DNA of 64,000 bases from Achromobacter xylosoxidans A8 (GCF_000165835.1 NC_014640.1:868001-932000), one strand, 5' to 3'. Shown: positions 51,490-62,507, counted from the first letter of the stretch. Made by a program: numbers and translations. Notes: generated by a model from the letters alone, not told the origin.

Positions 51490-52137
51490 ATGAGCTCAAG
51501 AACAATATTCAACCGGATCGCAGTTGTCGCGGCCACGGGTGCCTTGCTGGCGGGATGCGCCACGCAGCAGCAGACCAACACGGCCGTGGGTACGGGCGCC
51601 GGGGCGGCCATCGGCGCCGGCATCGGCGCCTTGATCGGCCACGGCAAGGGCGCGGCCATCGGCGCCGGCATCGGCGCGGTGGCGGGTGGCCTGGTGGGCT
51701 ACAACTGGAAAGTGGTCAAGGAAGACGTGCAGAAGTCGGGCGCTTCATCGTTGGGTATCGACGTGGTGGAAATGCCCGATGGCAGCCTGAAGGTCAACAT
51801 TCCCAGCGGCGTGTCGTTCGATACCGACAAGACGCAGCTCAAGCCCGCGTTGCTGCCGGTGCTGGACAGCGTGGCGCGTTCGCTCAACCAGCATCCTGAA
51901 TTGCGGGCCAAGGTGGTCGGCCATACCGACAGCACGGGCGCGTTGGCGCACAACCAGACGCTGTCGGTCAATCGCGCCAAGAGCGTCACGGACTACCTCG
52001 GCAAGCAGGGCGTGGCAGCCGGCCGCCTGACGGTCGAAGGCCGCGGACCGAACGATCCGATCGGCGACAATGCGACCGCCGAAGGCCGCGCGCTGAACCG
52101 CCGCGTGGAAATCTACCTGTACGCGGTCCAGCAGTAA
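51490..52137 (+). CDS. OmpA-family lipoprotein
   Basis: A 215-residue envelope protein. The lipobox LLAGC gives an acylated Cys near 23. A glycine-zipper stretch (GAGAAIGAGIGALIG ... GAGIGAVAGGLVGY) at about 35-75 suggests membrane insertion. The C-terminal OmpA domain (about 105-212; SFDTDKTQLKP, GHTDSTGALAHNQTLSVNRAKSV, EGRALNRRVEI) binds peptidoglycan. The ATG at 51490 has GGAGG upstream. It is similar to YiaD-type proteins. Confidence 0.92.
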   Translation: MSSRTIFNRIAVVAATGALLAGCATQQQTNTAVGTGAGAAIGAGIGALIGHGKGAAIGAGIGAVAGGLVGYNWKVVKEDVQKSGASSLGIDVVEMPDGSLKVNIPSGVSFDTDKTQLKPALLPVLDSVARSLNQHPELRAKVVGHTDSTGALAHNQTLSVNRAKSVTDYLGKQGVAAGRLTVEGRGPNDPIGDNATAEGRALNRRVEIYLYAVQQ

Positions 52138-52159
52138 GCCTGGGCCAGCCCAGTGTCCG

Positions 52160-52194
52160 AGGCGGCTGGCGCAACGCGCCGCCGCCTTTTTTTT
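52160..52194 (+). terminator. strong terminator after the OmpA lipoprotein gene
   Basis: The stem AGGCGGC-GGCGC / GCGCC-GCCGCCT, with one bulged T and loop AAC, is followed by eight T. It lies immediately before the ribosome site of the pterin dehydratase gene. Confidence 0.88.
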
Positions 52195-52206
52195 CCGGAG
52201 TCCGTC

Positions 52207-52527
52207 ATGAGCATGTTTCCTCCCGCCCGCGTCGGCACCGATACCGCCGTGGCCGCTTTGTCAGGTTGGCAGGCGGTTGCGATGCGCGACGCCATCGAAA
52301 AGCGCTTCCGCTTTCCCAATTTCAATGCGGCATTCGGCTTCATGGCGCGCGTCGCCATGTTCGCGGAGAAGCTGAACCATCATCCCGAATGGACCAACGT
52401 CTATAACCGTGTGGACGTGACCCTGACCACGCATGACGCTGGCGGCGTGACCGAATTGGACGTGCGCATGGCGCAGTTCATGGATGAAGCGGCTGCGCAA
52501 CTGGGCGCGACCGCGCCTAAGGGCTAG
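52207..52527 (+). CDS. phhB: 4a-hydroxytetrahydrobiopterin dehydratase
   Basis: A 106-residue PCD/DCoH enzyme recycling the pterin carbinolamine made by phenylalanine hydroxylase. [56 protein letters not shown] contains the His-His-Pro-Glu-Trp and terminal His active-site motif. GGAG stands seven bases before the ATG at 52207. No phenylalanine hydroxylase gene is in the window. Confidence 0.93.
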   Translation: MSMFPPARVGTDTAVAALSGWQAVAMRDAIEKRFRFPNFNAAFGFMARVAMFAEKLNHHPEWTNVYNRVDVTLTTHDAGGVTELDVRMAQFMDEAAAQLGATAPKG

Positions 52528-52558
52528 GGCCTGAGCGAGTTGCAATCGCGGCTGTGGG

Positions 52559-53014
52559 CTAGTCTTCCGCCCCGTCCGCGTCCGGCTGCAGATGGCCGAT
52601 CACGCGGTCCAGCATGTCGCCCAGCAGGCGTTGCTCGTCGTCGCTGAGGCAGTTGAAGATCTCCTCATTGCGGCGGGCGATCAGGTCGATGACGCGCTGG
52701 TATTGCGCCAGGCCGGCCGGGGTCGGCGCCAGCACCACGCCGCGCCCGTCGGAGGCGGACATGGTTTTTTCGACCAGTCCGCGTTCCACCAGCGCCTGCG
52801 CCGAGCGGCTGGCCTGGCCTTTGTTCAGATTGGCCGCGCGCGCCAGGTCGTTGACCGACAGGGGCGCGTAGCGGCCGATGGCCGCCAGGCAGCGCGCCTC
52901 GCCTAGCGGAATGCCGCAGTCTTCCAGATAGGCGCGATTCGTGTCCCTGTCCGTGATCTTGTTGAGCACGTGCAGGCGGTAGGTCAGGAATCGTTCGAGG
53001 GCGGGCGGGTTCAC
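52559..53014 (-). CDS. MarR-family regulator
   Basis: A 151-residue winged-helix regulator with the MarR recognition region LSVNDLARAANLNKGQASRSAQALVERGLVEKTMSASDGRGVVLAPT at about 52-98. It is the last gene of the operon FAD monooxygenase, DUF2783, MarR. The start is GTG at 53014, overlapping the DUF2783 stop as GTGA. It probably represses its own operon through the paired inverted repeats at 54878-54921, relieved by the aromatic substrate. Confidence 0.92.
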   Translation of the reverse strand: MNPPALERFLTYRLHVLNKITDRDTNRAYLEDCGIPLGEARCLAAIGRYAPLSVNDLARAANLNKGQASRSAQALVERGLVEKTMSASDGRGVVLAPTPAGLAQYQRVIDLIARRNEEIFNCLSDDEQRLLGDMLDRVIGHLQPDADGAED

Positions 53015-53238
53015 GTCGGACTGGCAGAAGCAGAGGCGGGACAGTGTGCCACAGGGGCGTTGGCCAGGCAGGCGGCTTCCGCCTGGGCCAGCAGCGCGGC
53101 GGCGTCGCGCGCATCGCTTAAGCGGGCCAGCAGCGACAGGCTCAGGATCGACAGGAAGAGCGACGCTTGCTCTTCGCCGACGCGCGTCAGGGCTTGCGCC
53201 ATGGCGGTATAGGTCTGGTCCAGTTCATCGTTGTTCAT
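53011..53238 (-). CDS. DUF2783-like small protein
   Basis: A 75-residue, mainly helical protein (ALTRVGEEQASLFLSILSLSLLARLSDARDAAALLAQAEAACL) homologous by pattern to the 67-residue protein at 25986. It starts in the ATGA overlap with the FAD monooxygenase stop and ends in the GTGA overlap with the MarR start. All three proteins are therefore made from one coupled mRNA. Confidence 0.72.
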   Translation of the reverse strand: MNNDELDQTYTAMAQALTRVGEEQASLFLSILSLSLLARLSDARDAAALLAQAEAACLANAPVAHCPASASASPT

Positions 53239-54860
53239 GCTTGGTCTTCCTTGGGCGCATCCAGGGCGATCGAGGGGTAGTAGGGCCGGAGGGCGGCGCG
53301 CAGGGTGGCGGCCGCGGGGGTGATCCAGCGGCCCAGTACGTAGCCGTCCGGCCGCAGCAGGTAGACGGCGCTGCCTTGGGCGCCATAGCGCTGGCGCAGT
53401 TGCCCGTGCGTGTCCTGCAAGGCGTCGGCGCCCGTCTTCAGCACGCGCAGCGGCTGGGGGGCATCGCGAGTGGCAGCGGCCAAGGCCTCCAGTTCCGCTG
53501 CCAGCCTGGCGTCGGGTTCGAGCGCCAACGCCACGAAGCCTGCGCCGAAGCACGCGCTGAGATGCAGCGGCGCGCCGCGATCCTGCAGCAGCGCTTCGGG
53601 CGCGGGCTGGCCGGGCGCGGCGGCGGCGCCGGCTTGCGGCGCGCCGTCAGCCAGATTCAAGGGCGAGGCATCGTAGGAGATGGGCGCCGACTGCCGCGGG
53701 TTGATCAACTGGCGCACTCGCTCGTCCGAGAGGGCCAGACGCAGGGCGGCCTCGCGCATCAGGCGGAAGCCGAAATCCGGCGGAGCCATGAATTCGGTGC
53801 TCTTGGCGCCGTAGGCCAGGTTCTGGCGGGTGGCGTGGACGCGCTCCACGCTGTAGCTGTCCAGCAGGCTGTCGGGGGCTTGGCCTTGCAGCACCCAGGC
53901 CAGCTTCCAGGCCAGGTTGCCCGCGTCGTCCAGCCCCGAGTTCAGGCCCCGCACGCCGAAGATCGGCACCAGGTGGGCGGCGTCCCCGGCGAACAGCACG
54001 CGTCCGTGGCGGTAGCTGTCCAGCGTCAGGCACTTGGCGTTGTAGATGGAGATCCACAGCGGCTTCCAGGGCGCGCTCTCGCCGATCATGTCCAGATGGC
54101 TCTGCACGCGCGGCAGCACGTTCTCCGGCTTGACGGCCTCCTCGGGATCTTCGTCGTCGCGGATCTGGTAATCCACGCGCCAGACATTGCCGGGCTGGCG
54201 ATGCATGAGCAGGGTGGAACCGGGATTGGACGGCGGATCGAACCAGGCCAGGCGCTCCACCGGACGGCTGGATGCCTGTTCGATGTCGACGATGACGTAG
54301 CGCCCTTCGTACTGCATGCCTGTCAGCTTCAGGCCCATGGCTTCGCGCACGGTGCTGCGGCCGCCATCGCAGGCGATCAGCCAGTCGGCGCGCACGGTGT
54401 GGCGGCCGCCTTCGGCTTCCACTTCGGCCGTGACGCCGTCCGCGTCCGTCTGCAGGCCTGCAAGCCGCGCCGACCAGCGCAGCGCGGCCCGTTCCGGATG
54501 GCGCTGCATGGCCTGGTGGGCGTACTCCTCGACGGCGTACTGCTGGATATTGACCATGGGGGCGTAGCGTTGCAGCGGGTCGTGCGGCATTTCGAAGTGC
54601 AGCACCTCGCTGTTGCGGTAGTAGCTGCGGCCTCCGGTCCAGGCCAAGCCGGTGGCGGTCAGGGGGCGGTCGGCGCCGACCCAGCCCATGATTTCCTGTG
54701 ACCGCCGCGAAATGCAGATGGCGCGGCTGCCGCTGCAGTAGTCGTCGTCCGCCTCCAGGGTCAGCGTAGCGATGCCGTATTCGGCCAGCAGGGCGGCCAG
54801 CGTCAGGCCGACGGGGCCGCCGCCGGCGATCAGGACGGGAACGTGCGCGGGTAGCGGCAT
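53235..54860 (-). CDS. FAD-dependent aromatic monooxygenase (MhpA-like)
   Basis: A 541-residue class A flavoprotein hydroxylase, paralogous to the one at 24337. VLIAGGGPVGLTLAALLAEYG (about 8-28) is the FAD motif, ACDGGRSTVREAMGL is the DG motif, and FAGDAAHLVPIFGVRGLNSGLDDAGNL is the intact GD motif. A thioredoxin-like C-terminal domain follows. The ATG at 54860 has GGAG seven bases upstream; the longer frame would run through the operators. It would hydroxylate a phenolic substrate. No ring-cleavage genes accompany it here. Confidence 0.9.
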   Translation of the reverse strand: MPLPAHVPVLIAGGGPVGLTLAALLAEYGIATLTLEADDDYCSGSRAICISRRSQEIMGWVGADRPLTATGLAWTGGRSYYRNSEVLHFEMPHDPLQRYAPMVNIQQYAVEEYAHQAMQRHPERAALRWSARLAGLQTDADGVTAEVEAEGGRHTVRADWLIACDGGRSTVREAMGLKLTGMQYEGRYVIVDIEQASSRPVERLAWFDPPSNPGSTLLMHRQPGNVWRVDYQIRDDEDPEEAVKPENVLPRVQSHLDMIGESAPWKPLWISIYNAKCLTLDSYRHGRVLFAGDAAHLVPIFGVRGLNSGLDDAGNLAWKLAWVLQGQAPDSLLDSYSVERVHATRQNLAYGAKSTEFMAPPDFGFRLMREAALRLALSDERVRQLINPRQSAPISYDASPLNLADGAPQAGAAAAPGQPAPEALLQDRGAPLHLSACFGAGFVALALEPDARLAAELEALAAATRDAPQPLRVLKTGADALQDTHGQLRQRYGAQGSAVYLLRPDGYVLGRWITPAAATLRAALRPYYPSIALDAPKEDQA

Positions 54861-54877
54861 GCTGTCTCCGGATATTG

Positions 54878-54921
54878 GTTGTTTGCGCAACTATATTCTC
54901 AAAAAGGTTGTACGCGCAACC
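54878..54921. promoter_or_regulatory. tandem inverted repeats, candidate MarR operators
   Basis: Two similar inverted repeats lie upstream of the monooxygenase operon: GTTG-N6-CAAC at 54878-54891 and GGTTG-N6-CAACC at 54906-54921, 29 bases apart. Each is followed by an ATATT. The GTTG...CAAC symmetry is common in MarR sites, and the operon ends with a MarR gene. Confidence 0.6.
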
Positions 54922-54982
54922 ATATTGTTGGGGCAAAAAAAACCCGCCGGATCAGGGCGGGTCGTCGGGCTGTAGGGGCGTT

Positions 54983-55681
54983 TCAGTTGCGCACGTAATA
55001 GATACGCATCGCCTGCTGTTTCTGCGCGCCGTCCAGTACGCGCAGCACCACGACCTTGGCCGTGAAACCATCGGGCAGCTTCAGCTGGCCCAGCGCGTAG
55101 TCGTAACGGTCGACGTTCAGGGCAGGGCCTTCCGGCGTGACGGTGGCGGCGCGGCCATTGGGATAGGTGCCGTCGATGGAGAAGGTCAGCGTGCCCTTGA
55201 ACGGGGCTCCCTGGCGCTCTTCGCGCATGACCAGCACCTGGTAATCCAGCAGGCCGGGCGCGCGCTTGAAGGTGGCGGAGCGGATACCCAGGTTGCCGCC
55301 GCGCGGGTCGGCCGGCATGGCGTCCTGGAACAGCACCAGTTCCTTGTTCAGCGTGTCGATCTTGCTGCGGGCGTCAGAAAGGTCGGCGGTCAGTTTTTCG
55401 TGGCCGGACTTGTTGGCGTCGCGCTGCTGGGTGGCTTCCTCGAGCTGGCTTTGCAGGCGCTGGCGCTCAAGATTTGCCGTGCTGAGTTCGCTGTGCAATT
55501 GCTCGGACTGTTCCACGGTCAGGCGTTGCGGACCGTAGTTGGTCTGCAGGAAGAGCACGCCGCCGGCGCCCAGGGCGATGCCCACCAGCAGCAGGACCAG
55601 CCAGCGCGGCATGCGGCGCGTGCGTTGGCCGGGCTGGTACACGGAGGGCTTGAACACAGCCCGTTGCGATCTTCCGAACAT
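54983..55681 (-). CDS. DUF6776-like single-pass membrane coiled-coil protein
   Basis: A 232-residue protein of unknown function. A basic N-terminus is followed by one membrane helix at about 26-46 (LVLLLVGIALGAGGVLFLQ). A coiled coil lies at about 55-115 (EQSEQLHSELSTANLERQRLQSQLEEATQQRD) and a C-terminal beta-rich domain at about 125-232. The ATG at 55681 has AGGA six bases upstream; an ATG at 55687 is the alternative. The family name is from memory. Confidence 0.75.
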   Translation of the reverse strand: MFGRSQRAVFKPSVYQPGQRTRRMPRWLVLLLVGIALGAGGVLFLQTNYGPQRLTVEQSEQLHSELSTANLERQRLQSQLEEATQQRDANKSGHEKLTADLSDARSKIDTLNKELVLFQDAMPADPRGGNLGIRSATFKRAPGLLDYQVLVMREERQGAPFKGTLTFSIDGTYPNGRAATVTPEGPALNVDRYDYALGQLKLPDGFTAKVVVLRVLDGAQKQQAMRIYYVRN

Positions 55682-55828
55682 CCCCATTCCTAGAAAACTT
55701 CCTGTATGTTTGCTCGCCCGCGCGCAGCGCGCGCAGGTCAAAGCGCTAGAGAATACCCCGTTAGCCGGGGCGGTTGGGTGCGCGGACAAGCCTGGTTGCG
55801 CACCTTGATATTGTGAAATATGTGGACA

Positions 55829-57555
<1,727 letters not shown>

Positions 57556-57635
57556 GGAAGATCCGTGTCAGAAAGGCAATATTGCTGAGAATTGTGTTCC
57601 GAGCACATAAGTCTGGGCCTATGGCGCGGCTTCTC

Positions 57636-57641
57636 TATAAT
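57636..57641 (+). promoter_or_regulatory. -10 box upstream of lptD
   Basis: A perfect TATAAT lies 35 bases before the GTG at 57677; no good -35 is visible at 16-18 bases upstream. It is a plausible promoter for lptD-surA-rsmA. Confidence 0.5.
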
Positions 57642-57676
57642 ACCGGCTCGTTTCCGTTAGCATTGGCCCTCCGTGG

Positions 57677-60085
57677 GTGCCGGTGTCGCGTTCCCACCAT
57701 CGTCAAAAAGGGCTGTTTTCACTCGTGCGCAAGGTTCGATGGTTGATCCTCTCTGCTGTCAGTGTCGCCGCCGGAGCCGTCCAGGCCCAGGGTAGCCAGG
57801 GCAGCGTTCCCGCCGCGTCGTCGACCTCGGCGACCCCCGTGTTGCGCACTTCGCCGGGCTTGCGGATGCACCGCCTGCCGGACGACAGCATTCCCGCCTT
57901 CATGGAGGCGGACTCCATCGACGGCGATCCGGACTCCGACCTGACCCTGACCGGCAACGCCCAGGTGCGCCGCATCGACAGCGTGATCAAGGGCGATCGC
58001 ATCAACTACCGCAAGGACACGGGCGAAGTCGACGTCCAGGGCAGCGCGCGCATGATGCGCGACGGCACCCTGGTGATCGGGCCGAACGCCAAGTTCAACG
58101 TGGACAAGTCCTCGGGCGAGATTGAAAAGCCGAATTTCTGGATGGGCGCCAACGGCGGCTTCGCCGTCGCCGAGCATGCGGACATCTTCAGCCGGTCGCA
58201 GATGCGGATGCACACAGTGACTTATAGCGGCTGCGCCTGCGAAACGCCGTCCTGGTACATCAAGGCCAAGACCGTCGACATCGACTACGACGAGAACGAA
58301 GGCGTGGCGCGCAGCGGCGTGCTGTATTTCAAGGACGTGCCCATTCTGGCGTCGCCCTACATGACCTTCCCGGTCAAGAAGGAGCGCAAGTCGGGCTTTC
58401 TGATGCCGACTTACGGCACGACCAGCCAGGGCGGCTTCGATTTTTCGATTCCGTATTACCTGAATCTGGCGCCGAACTATGACATGACCGTGCAGCCGCG
58501 CTACTTCTCCAAGCGCGGGCTGCAGATGGGCGGGGAGTTCCGTTATCTCGGCAGCACCTATAGCGGCATCCTGGATGGCACCTACCTGCCCAATGACAAG
58601 CTGACCGACAGCGACCGTTGGATGTACTGGTGGCGCCACCAGCAGATGCTGCCCTACGGGTTCTATGCGGACTGGGATATCGCGAAGGTGTCGGATGACA
58701 ACTACTTCCGCGACATTTCGCAGCTGGGCCTGAACCAGGCCTCGACGACCTATTTGCCGCAACGCGCGCGGGTGGGCTGGACGTCTGCGTCCGGCTATTG
58801 GAGCGGCTATGTGCAGGTCCACAAGTATCAGACGCTGCAGGATCCCGATGCTCCGCTGGCGCCGCCGTATGACAAGGAGCCGGAACTCGCCTTCCGCGGC
58901 GCCCGCTATGACTGGGGCGGTTTTGACGTCGACTGGACTTCGACGGCCGTGCGCTTCCGCAGGTCGTTGTTCGACGGCCAGCGCTTGGGACCCGATGGCA
59001 ACCGCTTCCAGACCTATCCCACGGTTTCCTACCCCATCGTCAAGCCGGGCTGGTTCATCGTGCCCAAGGCGGGCGTCAATTACACGCAATACGACACCGA
59101 CTGGTACAACCTGAGCCCAGGTACTCCGCGCTCCCAATCCCGTACGGTGCCGATCATGTCTCTGGATTCGGGGCTGATCTTCGAGCGCGATACTTCGCTG
59201 TTCGGCAAGGCTTCCACGCAGACCTTGGAGCCGCGCCTGTACTACCTGTACGTGCCCTACCGCGACCAGTCCAAGCTACCCGTCTACGATACCTCCCTGG
59301 CCGATTTCAGCTTCTCGCAGGCGTTCGATGAGAACATCTATACCGGCGGGTGGGACCGTATCGCGAATGCAAACCAGCTGACCGCGGCGTTGACCACGCG
59401 CTGGCTCGATGCCGATACCGGCTTCGAACGTTTGTCGCTGGCAGTGGCGCAGCGGTTCTATTTCGCGGACCAGAAGGTCACGCTACCCTACGAGACACCG
59501 CGCGAAAACGTGCGCTCCGACTTTTTGGTTGGGGCTAGCGCAGCCTTGACCGATACGCTCAGCACGGAAGTCGCGGCCCAATACAACCCCTATGACAACA
59601 ACTGGTCACGCGGTTTGATCAGCGCGCGTTGGTCCCCCCAACGTCTGACCACGGTCGCCTTGTCCTATCGCTATCAGCGTGACCCCCAGCCGGGTGTCGC
59701 TTATCAACCCCAAGGCCAGAACCAGGTCAGCATGGCGGTCCAATGGCCGTTCAGCAAGCGTTGGTACGGTGTCGGACGGGTGGACTATTCCTTGCGTTCC
59801 GGACCGTCGAGCACGATCGCCAATACGACGGACTCTCCGCGGGTGACGCAGGCCATCGCTGGCCTGGAGTACAAGGGCGATTGCTGCTGGGTGGGCCGCG
59901 TGGTCTACCAGCGGTACGCTATTTCCGCCACGGACGCCAACTCCGCAGTGTTCTTCCAGCTTGAGCTGACCGGCCTGGGTTCCCTCGGAACCGACCCGAT
60001 GAACCTGCTGAACAGAAGTATCCCCGGCTACTCGCGCATTACGCCGCCAGTGCCCACCGGGACCACATTTGAAAGGTATGAATGA
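57677..60085 (+). CDS. lptD: LPS-assembly protein LptD
   Basis: An 802-residue outer-membrane beta-barrel that inserts lipopolysaccharide, working with LptE. A signal peptide ends near AVQAQ, an OstA/LptA-like jellyroll follows (ADSIDGDPDSDLTLTGNAQVRR onward), then the barrel. Cys186 and Cys188, and the adjacent Cys736-Cys737 pair, can form the interdomain disulfides needed for function. The start is uncertain: GTG at 57677 is the longest option, and GTG at 57725 (VRKVRWLILS) gives a more ordinary signal peptide. The stop overlaps surA. Confidence 0.94.
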   Translation: MPVSRSHHRQKGLFSLVRKVRWLILSAVSVAAGAVQAQGSQGSVPAASSTSATPVLRTSPGLRMHRLPDDSIPAFMEADSIDGDPDSDLTLTGNAQVRRIDSVIKGDRINYRKDTGEVDVQGSARMMRDGTLVIGPNAKFNVDKSSGEIEKPNFWMGANGGFAVAEHADIFSRSQMRMHTVTYSGCACETPSWYIKAKTVDIDYDENEGVARSGVLYFKDVPILASPYMTFPVKKERKSGFLMPTYGTTSQGGFDFSIPYYLNLAPNYDMTVQPRYFSKRGLQMGGEFRYLGSTYSGILDGTYLPNDKLTDSDRWMYWWRHQQMLPYGFYADWDIAKVSDDNYFRDISQLGLNQASTTYLPQRARVGWTSASGYWSGYVQVHKYQTLQDPDAPLAPPYDKEPELAFRGARYDWGGFDVDWTSTAVRFRRSLFDGQRLGPDGNRFQTYPTVSYPIVKPGWFIVPKAGVNYTQYDTDWYNLSPGTPRSQSRTVPIMSLDSGLIFERDTSLFGKASTQTLEPRLYYLYVPYRDQSKLPVYDTSLADFSFSQAFDENIYTGGWDRIANANQLTAALTTRWLDADTGFERLSLAVAQRFYFADQKVTLPYETPRENVRSDFLVGASAALTDTLSTEVAAQYNPYDNNWSRGLISARWSPQRLTTVALSYRYQRDPQPGVAYQPQGQNQVSMAVQWPFSKRWYGVGRVDYSLRSGPSSTIANTTDSPRVTQAIAGLEYKGDCCWVGRVVYQRYAISATDANSAVFFQLELTGLGSLGTDPMNLLNRSIPGYSRITPPVPTGTTFERYE

Positions 60086-61680
60086 TGCGTAGGTTGCACT
60101 CTTTGCGCCGCCTCTCCGGCAATGCGCTGCTGCTGGCCGTGTGCGCCGGCTTGCCCATGGCCCATGCGGCCGAGCAGGGTGGCAAGGCCGCGAGCAATGG
60201 CGCCAAGCCGAATCCCGCCGCGCAGAAGAATGCCGCGCCGGCGCCCGCGCCGCAGCGCGAGCAGTTCGTCGACGGCATTGCCGCCGTGGTGGACAAGGAC
60301 GTGATTACATTGCGTGAATTGCGCGATGCGTCCCTGCGTATTTCAGGCGAGTTGAAGTCCCGCGGCATCCAGGTGCCCGATGACCAGACCCTGCAGCATC
60401 AGGTGCTGCAACGCCTGATCATGGAGCGCGTGCAACGCCATGAAGCAGACCGCCTGGGCATACGGGTGGATGATGCGCAAGTCGATCAGGCCATCCAGAC
60501 CATCGCCGCCCGCAACAAGATCACCGTGGCCCAGTTGCGCCAGGAGATCGAAAAATCCGGCACGCATTGGGATGGCTACCGCAAGTCGTTGCGCGATGAG
60601 ATCCGCACCGACCGCCTGCGCCAGCGCGCGGTGGACTCCACGATCGTGATTTCCGATGCCGAAGTCGATGCCTTCCTGAAGGACCAGCGCCGCAATCCGG
60701 CGTTCGGCGCGGCGCCGCAGGCGGCCCCGCAGCCGCAGCCGCAGGCCCAGCCGCAACCCGAGCCCCAGCAGGCCGCCGCGCCGTCGGGCCCGATGCTTTA
60801 CGCCCTGGCCCAGATCCTGGTGCGGGTGCCTGAAGGCTCGTCGCCCGAGCAACTGGCCGCACTGCGCAAGAAGGCCGAAGGCCTGCTGGCGCAAGCCAAG
60901 CGCGGCGACGACTTCGCCAGCCTGGCTGCCGCGGCCTCGGACGGTCCCGAAGCCTTGCAGGGCGGCGTCATGGGCGTGCGCCCGCTGGACGGCTGGCCCG
61001 ACCTGTTCGTGCAGGCCGTCAGCAATCTGCAGAAAGGGCAGGTCAGCAGCCTGATCCAAAGCGGCAACGGCTTTCACATCATCAAGGTGATGGACCGCGG
61101 CACCGCCCAGCCCGCGCCTGCCCGCACGGCCCGCGCCCCGGCGCCGGCCCAGGCGCCGCAGCCCGCCGCCGCGCCCGCGCAGGCGCCTGCGCACCAGGGC
61201 CCGGTGGAAGTGATGCAGACCCGCGCCCGCCACATCCTGATCAAGACCTCCACCGTTATGAGCGACGAACTGGCGCGTCAGCGCCTGGAGCAGGTCCGTC
61301 AGCGCCTGGTGAGCGGCGGCGCCAAGTTCGAGGACATGGCGCGCCAGTATTCGCAGGACGCCACCGCCCCGCAAGGCGGCGAACTGGGCTGGCTGAACCC
61401 GGGCGAAACCGTGCCGCCGTTCGAGGCCGCCATGAACGCCTTGAAGCCGGGCGAGATCAGCCAACCGGTGCAATCGCCCTTTGGCTGGCACCTGATCGAA
61501 GTGGAAGAGCGCCGCCAGCACGACGCCACCGACGACATGGCCCGCATGAAGGCTCGCCAGATCCTGTTCGAACGCCGCGCCCAGCCCGCGTTCGAAGATT
61601 GGCTGGAGCAGCTGCGCGCCCAGGCCTACATCGACAACCGCCTGGAAAAGCAGCAGAAGATCCAGCAGAACAACCGTTAA
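60082..61680 (+). CDS. surA: periplasmic chaperone/peptidyl-prolyl isomerase SurA
   Basis: A 532-residue outer-membrane-protein chaperone. The signal peptide ends near MAHAAE, and an N-terminal SurA core (DGIAAVVDKDVITLRELRDA) is followed by two parvulin domains (LYALAQILVRVPEGSS...; QTRARHILIKTSTVMSDELAR...). It is about 100 residues longer than E. coli SurA because of two Ala/Pro/Gln-rich linkers at about 210-236 and 344-376, next to the parvulin domains. It starts at the ATG overlapping the lptD stop, which couples chaperone and client. Confidence 0.95.
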   Translation: MMRRLHSLRRLSGNALLLAVCAGLPMAHAAEQGGKAASNGAKPNPAAQKNAAPAPAPQREQFVDGIAAVVDKDVITLRELRDASLRISGELKSRGIQVPDDQTLQHQVLQRLIMERVQRHEADRLGIRVDDAQVDQAIQTIAARNKITVAQLRQEIEKSGTHWDGYRKSLRDEIRTDRLRQRAVDSTIVISDAEVDAFLKDQRRNPAFGAAPQAAPQPQPQAQPQPEPQQAAAPSGPMLYALAQILVRVPEGSSPEQLAALRKKAEGLLAQAKRGDDFASLAAAASDGPEALQGGVMGVRPLDGWPDLFVQAVSNLQKGQVSSLIQSGNGFHIIKVMDRGTAQPAPARTARAPAPAQAPQPAAAPAQAPAHQGPVEVMQTRARHILIKTSTVMSDELARQRLEQVRQRLVSGGAKFEDMARQYSQDATAPQGGELGWLNPGETVPPFEAAMNALKPGEISQPVQSPFGWHLIEVEERRQHDATDDMARMKARQILFERRAQPAFEDWLEQLRAQAYIDNRLEKQQKIQQNNR

Positions 61681-61698
61681 ACGCATTACAGGCTTTAC

Positions 61699-62490
61699 AT
61701 GTCACAGCACCAGGCGCGCAAGCGTTTCGGCCAGAACTTCCTGACCGACGAGAGCGTGGTCGAGTCCATCGTCCGGGCGGTTTCGCCCGCCCGCGACGAC
61801 ACCGTGGTCGAGATCGGCCCGGGCTTGTCCGCGCTTACCCGGCCGCTGCTCGAACGTCTGGATCATCTGACGGCGGTCGAGATCGATCGCGACCTGGCGG
61901 CGCGACTGCGCAAGCAGTTCGACGCCAGCCGCCTGACCGTGGTCGAGGCCGATGCGCTGACAGTGGATTTTTCCCAGTTCGGACCGGCGCTGCGGGTGGT
62001 GGGCAATCTGCCTTACAACATCTCCAGCCCGTTGCTGTTCCATCTGATGACCTGGGCCGGGCACGTCCGCGACCAGCATTTCATGCTGCAGCGGGAAGTG
62101 ATCGACCGCATGGTCGCGCAACCTGGTTCAGGCGACTTCAGCCGCCTGTCGGTGATGCTGCAATCGCGCTACCGCATGCACAAGCTGTTCGACGTGCCGC
62201 CGGAAGCCTTCGATCCGCCTCCCAAGGTGGTGTCGGCGATCGTGCGCATGGTGCCCTTGCCGGCGGACCGCTTGCGTCCGGTCAGCGAGCGGGCCTTTGA
62301 AACAGTGGTGGCGCGCGCGTTTTCACAGCGGCGCAAGATGTTGCGCCGGGTGCTGGCGGACTGGGCTGCGCAAGTGCCTTGGGAAGCCCTGGATATCGCG
62401 CCCACGGCACGCGCCGAGGATATTTCGGTGGATCGCTATATTCGCCTGGCGGATGCACTGGTGGCGGCAGGAGTGCTGCAGGCCGGTTGA
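61699..62490 (+). CDS. rsmA: 16S rRNA dimethyladenosine transferase RsmA (KsgA)
   Basis: A 263-residue methyltransferase that dimethylates two adjacent adenosines near the 3' end of 16S rRNA. It has [14 protein letters not shown], the SAM motif [12 protein letters not shown] and the catalytic [12 protein letters not shown] near 101-112. The normal C-terminal RNA-binding domain follows ([26 protein letters not shown]). It follows surA by 18 bases. Its terminator has been split by an insertion sequence. Confidence 0.97.
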   Translation: MSQHQARKRFGQNFLTDESVVESIVRAVSPARDDTVVEIGPGLSALTRPLLERLDHLTAVEIDRDLAARLRKQFDASRLTVVEADALTVDFSQFGPALRVVGNLPYNISSPLLFHLMTWAGHVRDQHFMLQREVIDRMVAQPGSGDFSRLSVMLQSRYRMHKLFDVPPEAFDPPPKVVSAIVRMVPLPADRLRPVSERAFETVVARAFSQRRKMLRRVLADWAAQVPWEALDIAPTARAEDISVDRYIRLADALVAAGVLQAG

Positions 62491-62507
62491 AGCTGGACCC
62501 CAAAAAT

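Noticed and set aside
55757..55771. Short inverted repeat CCCCG-TTAGC-CGGGG between murU and the coiled-coil protein gene
   Set aside because: A five-bp stem without T tract is too weak to call a terminator or operator.
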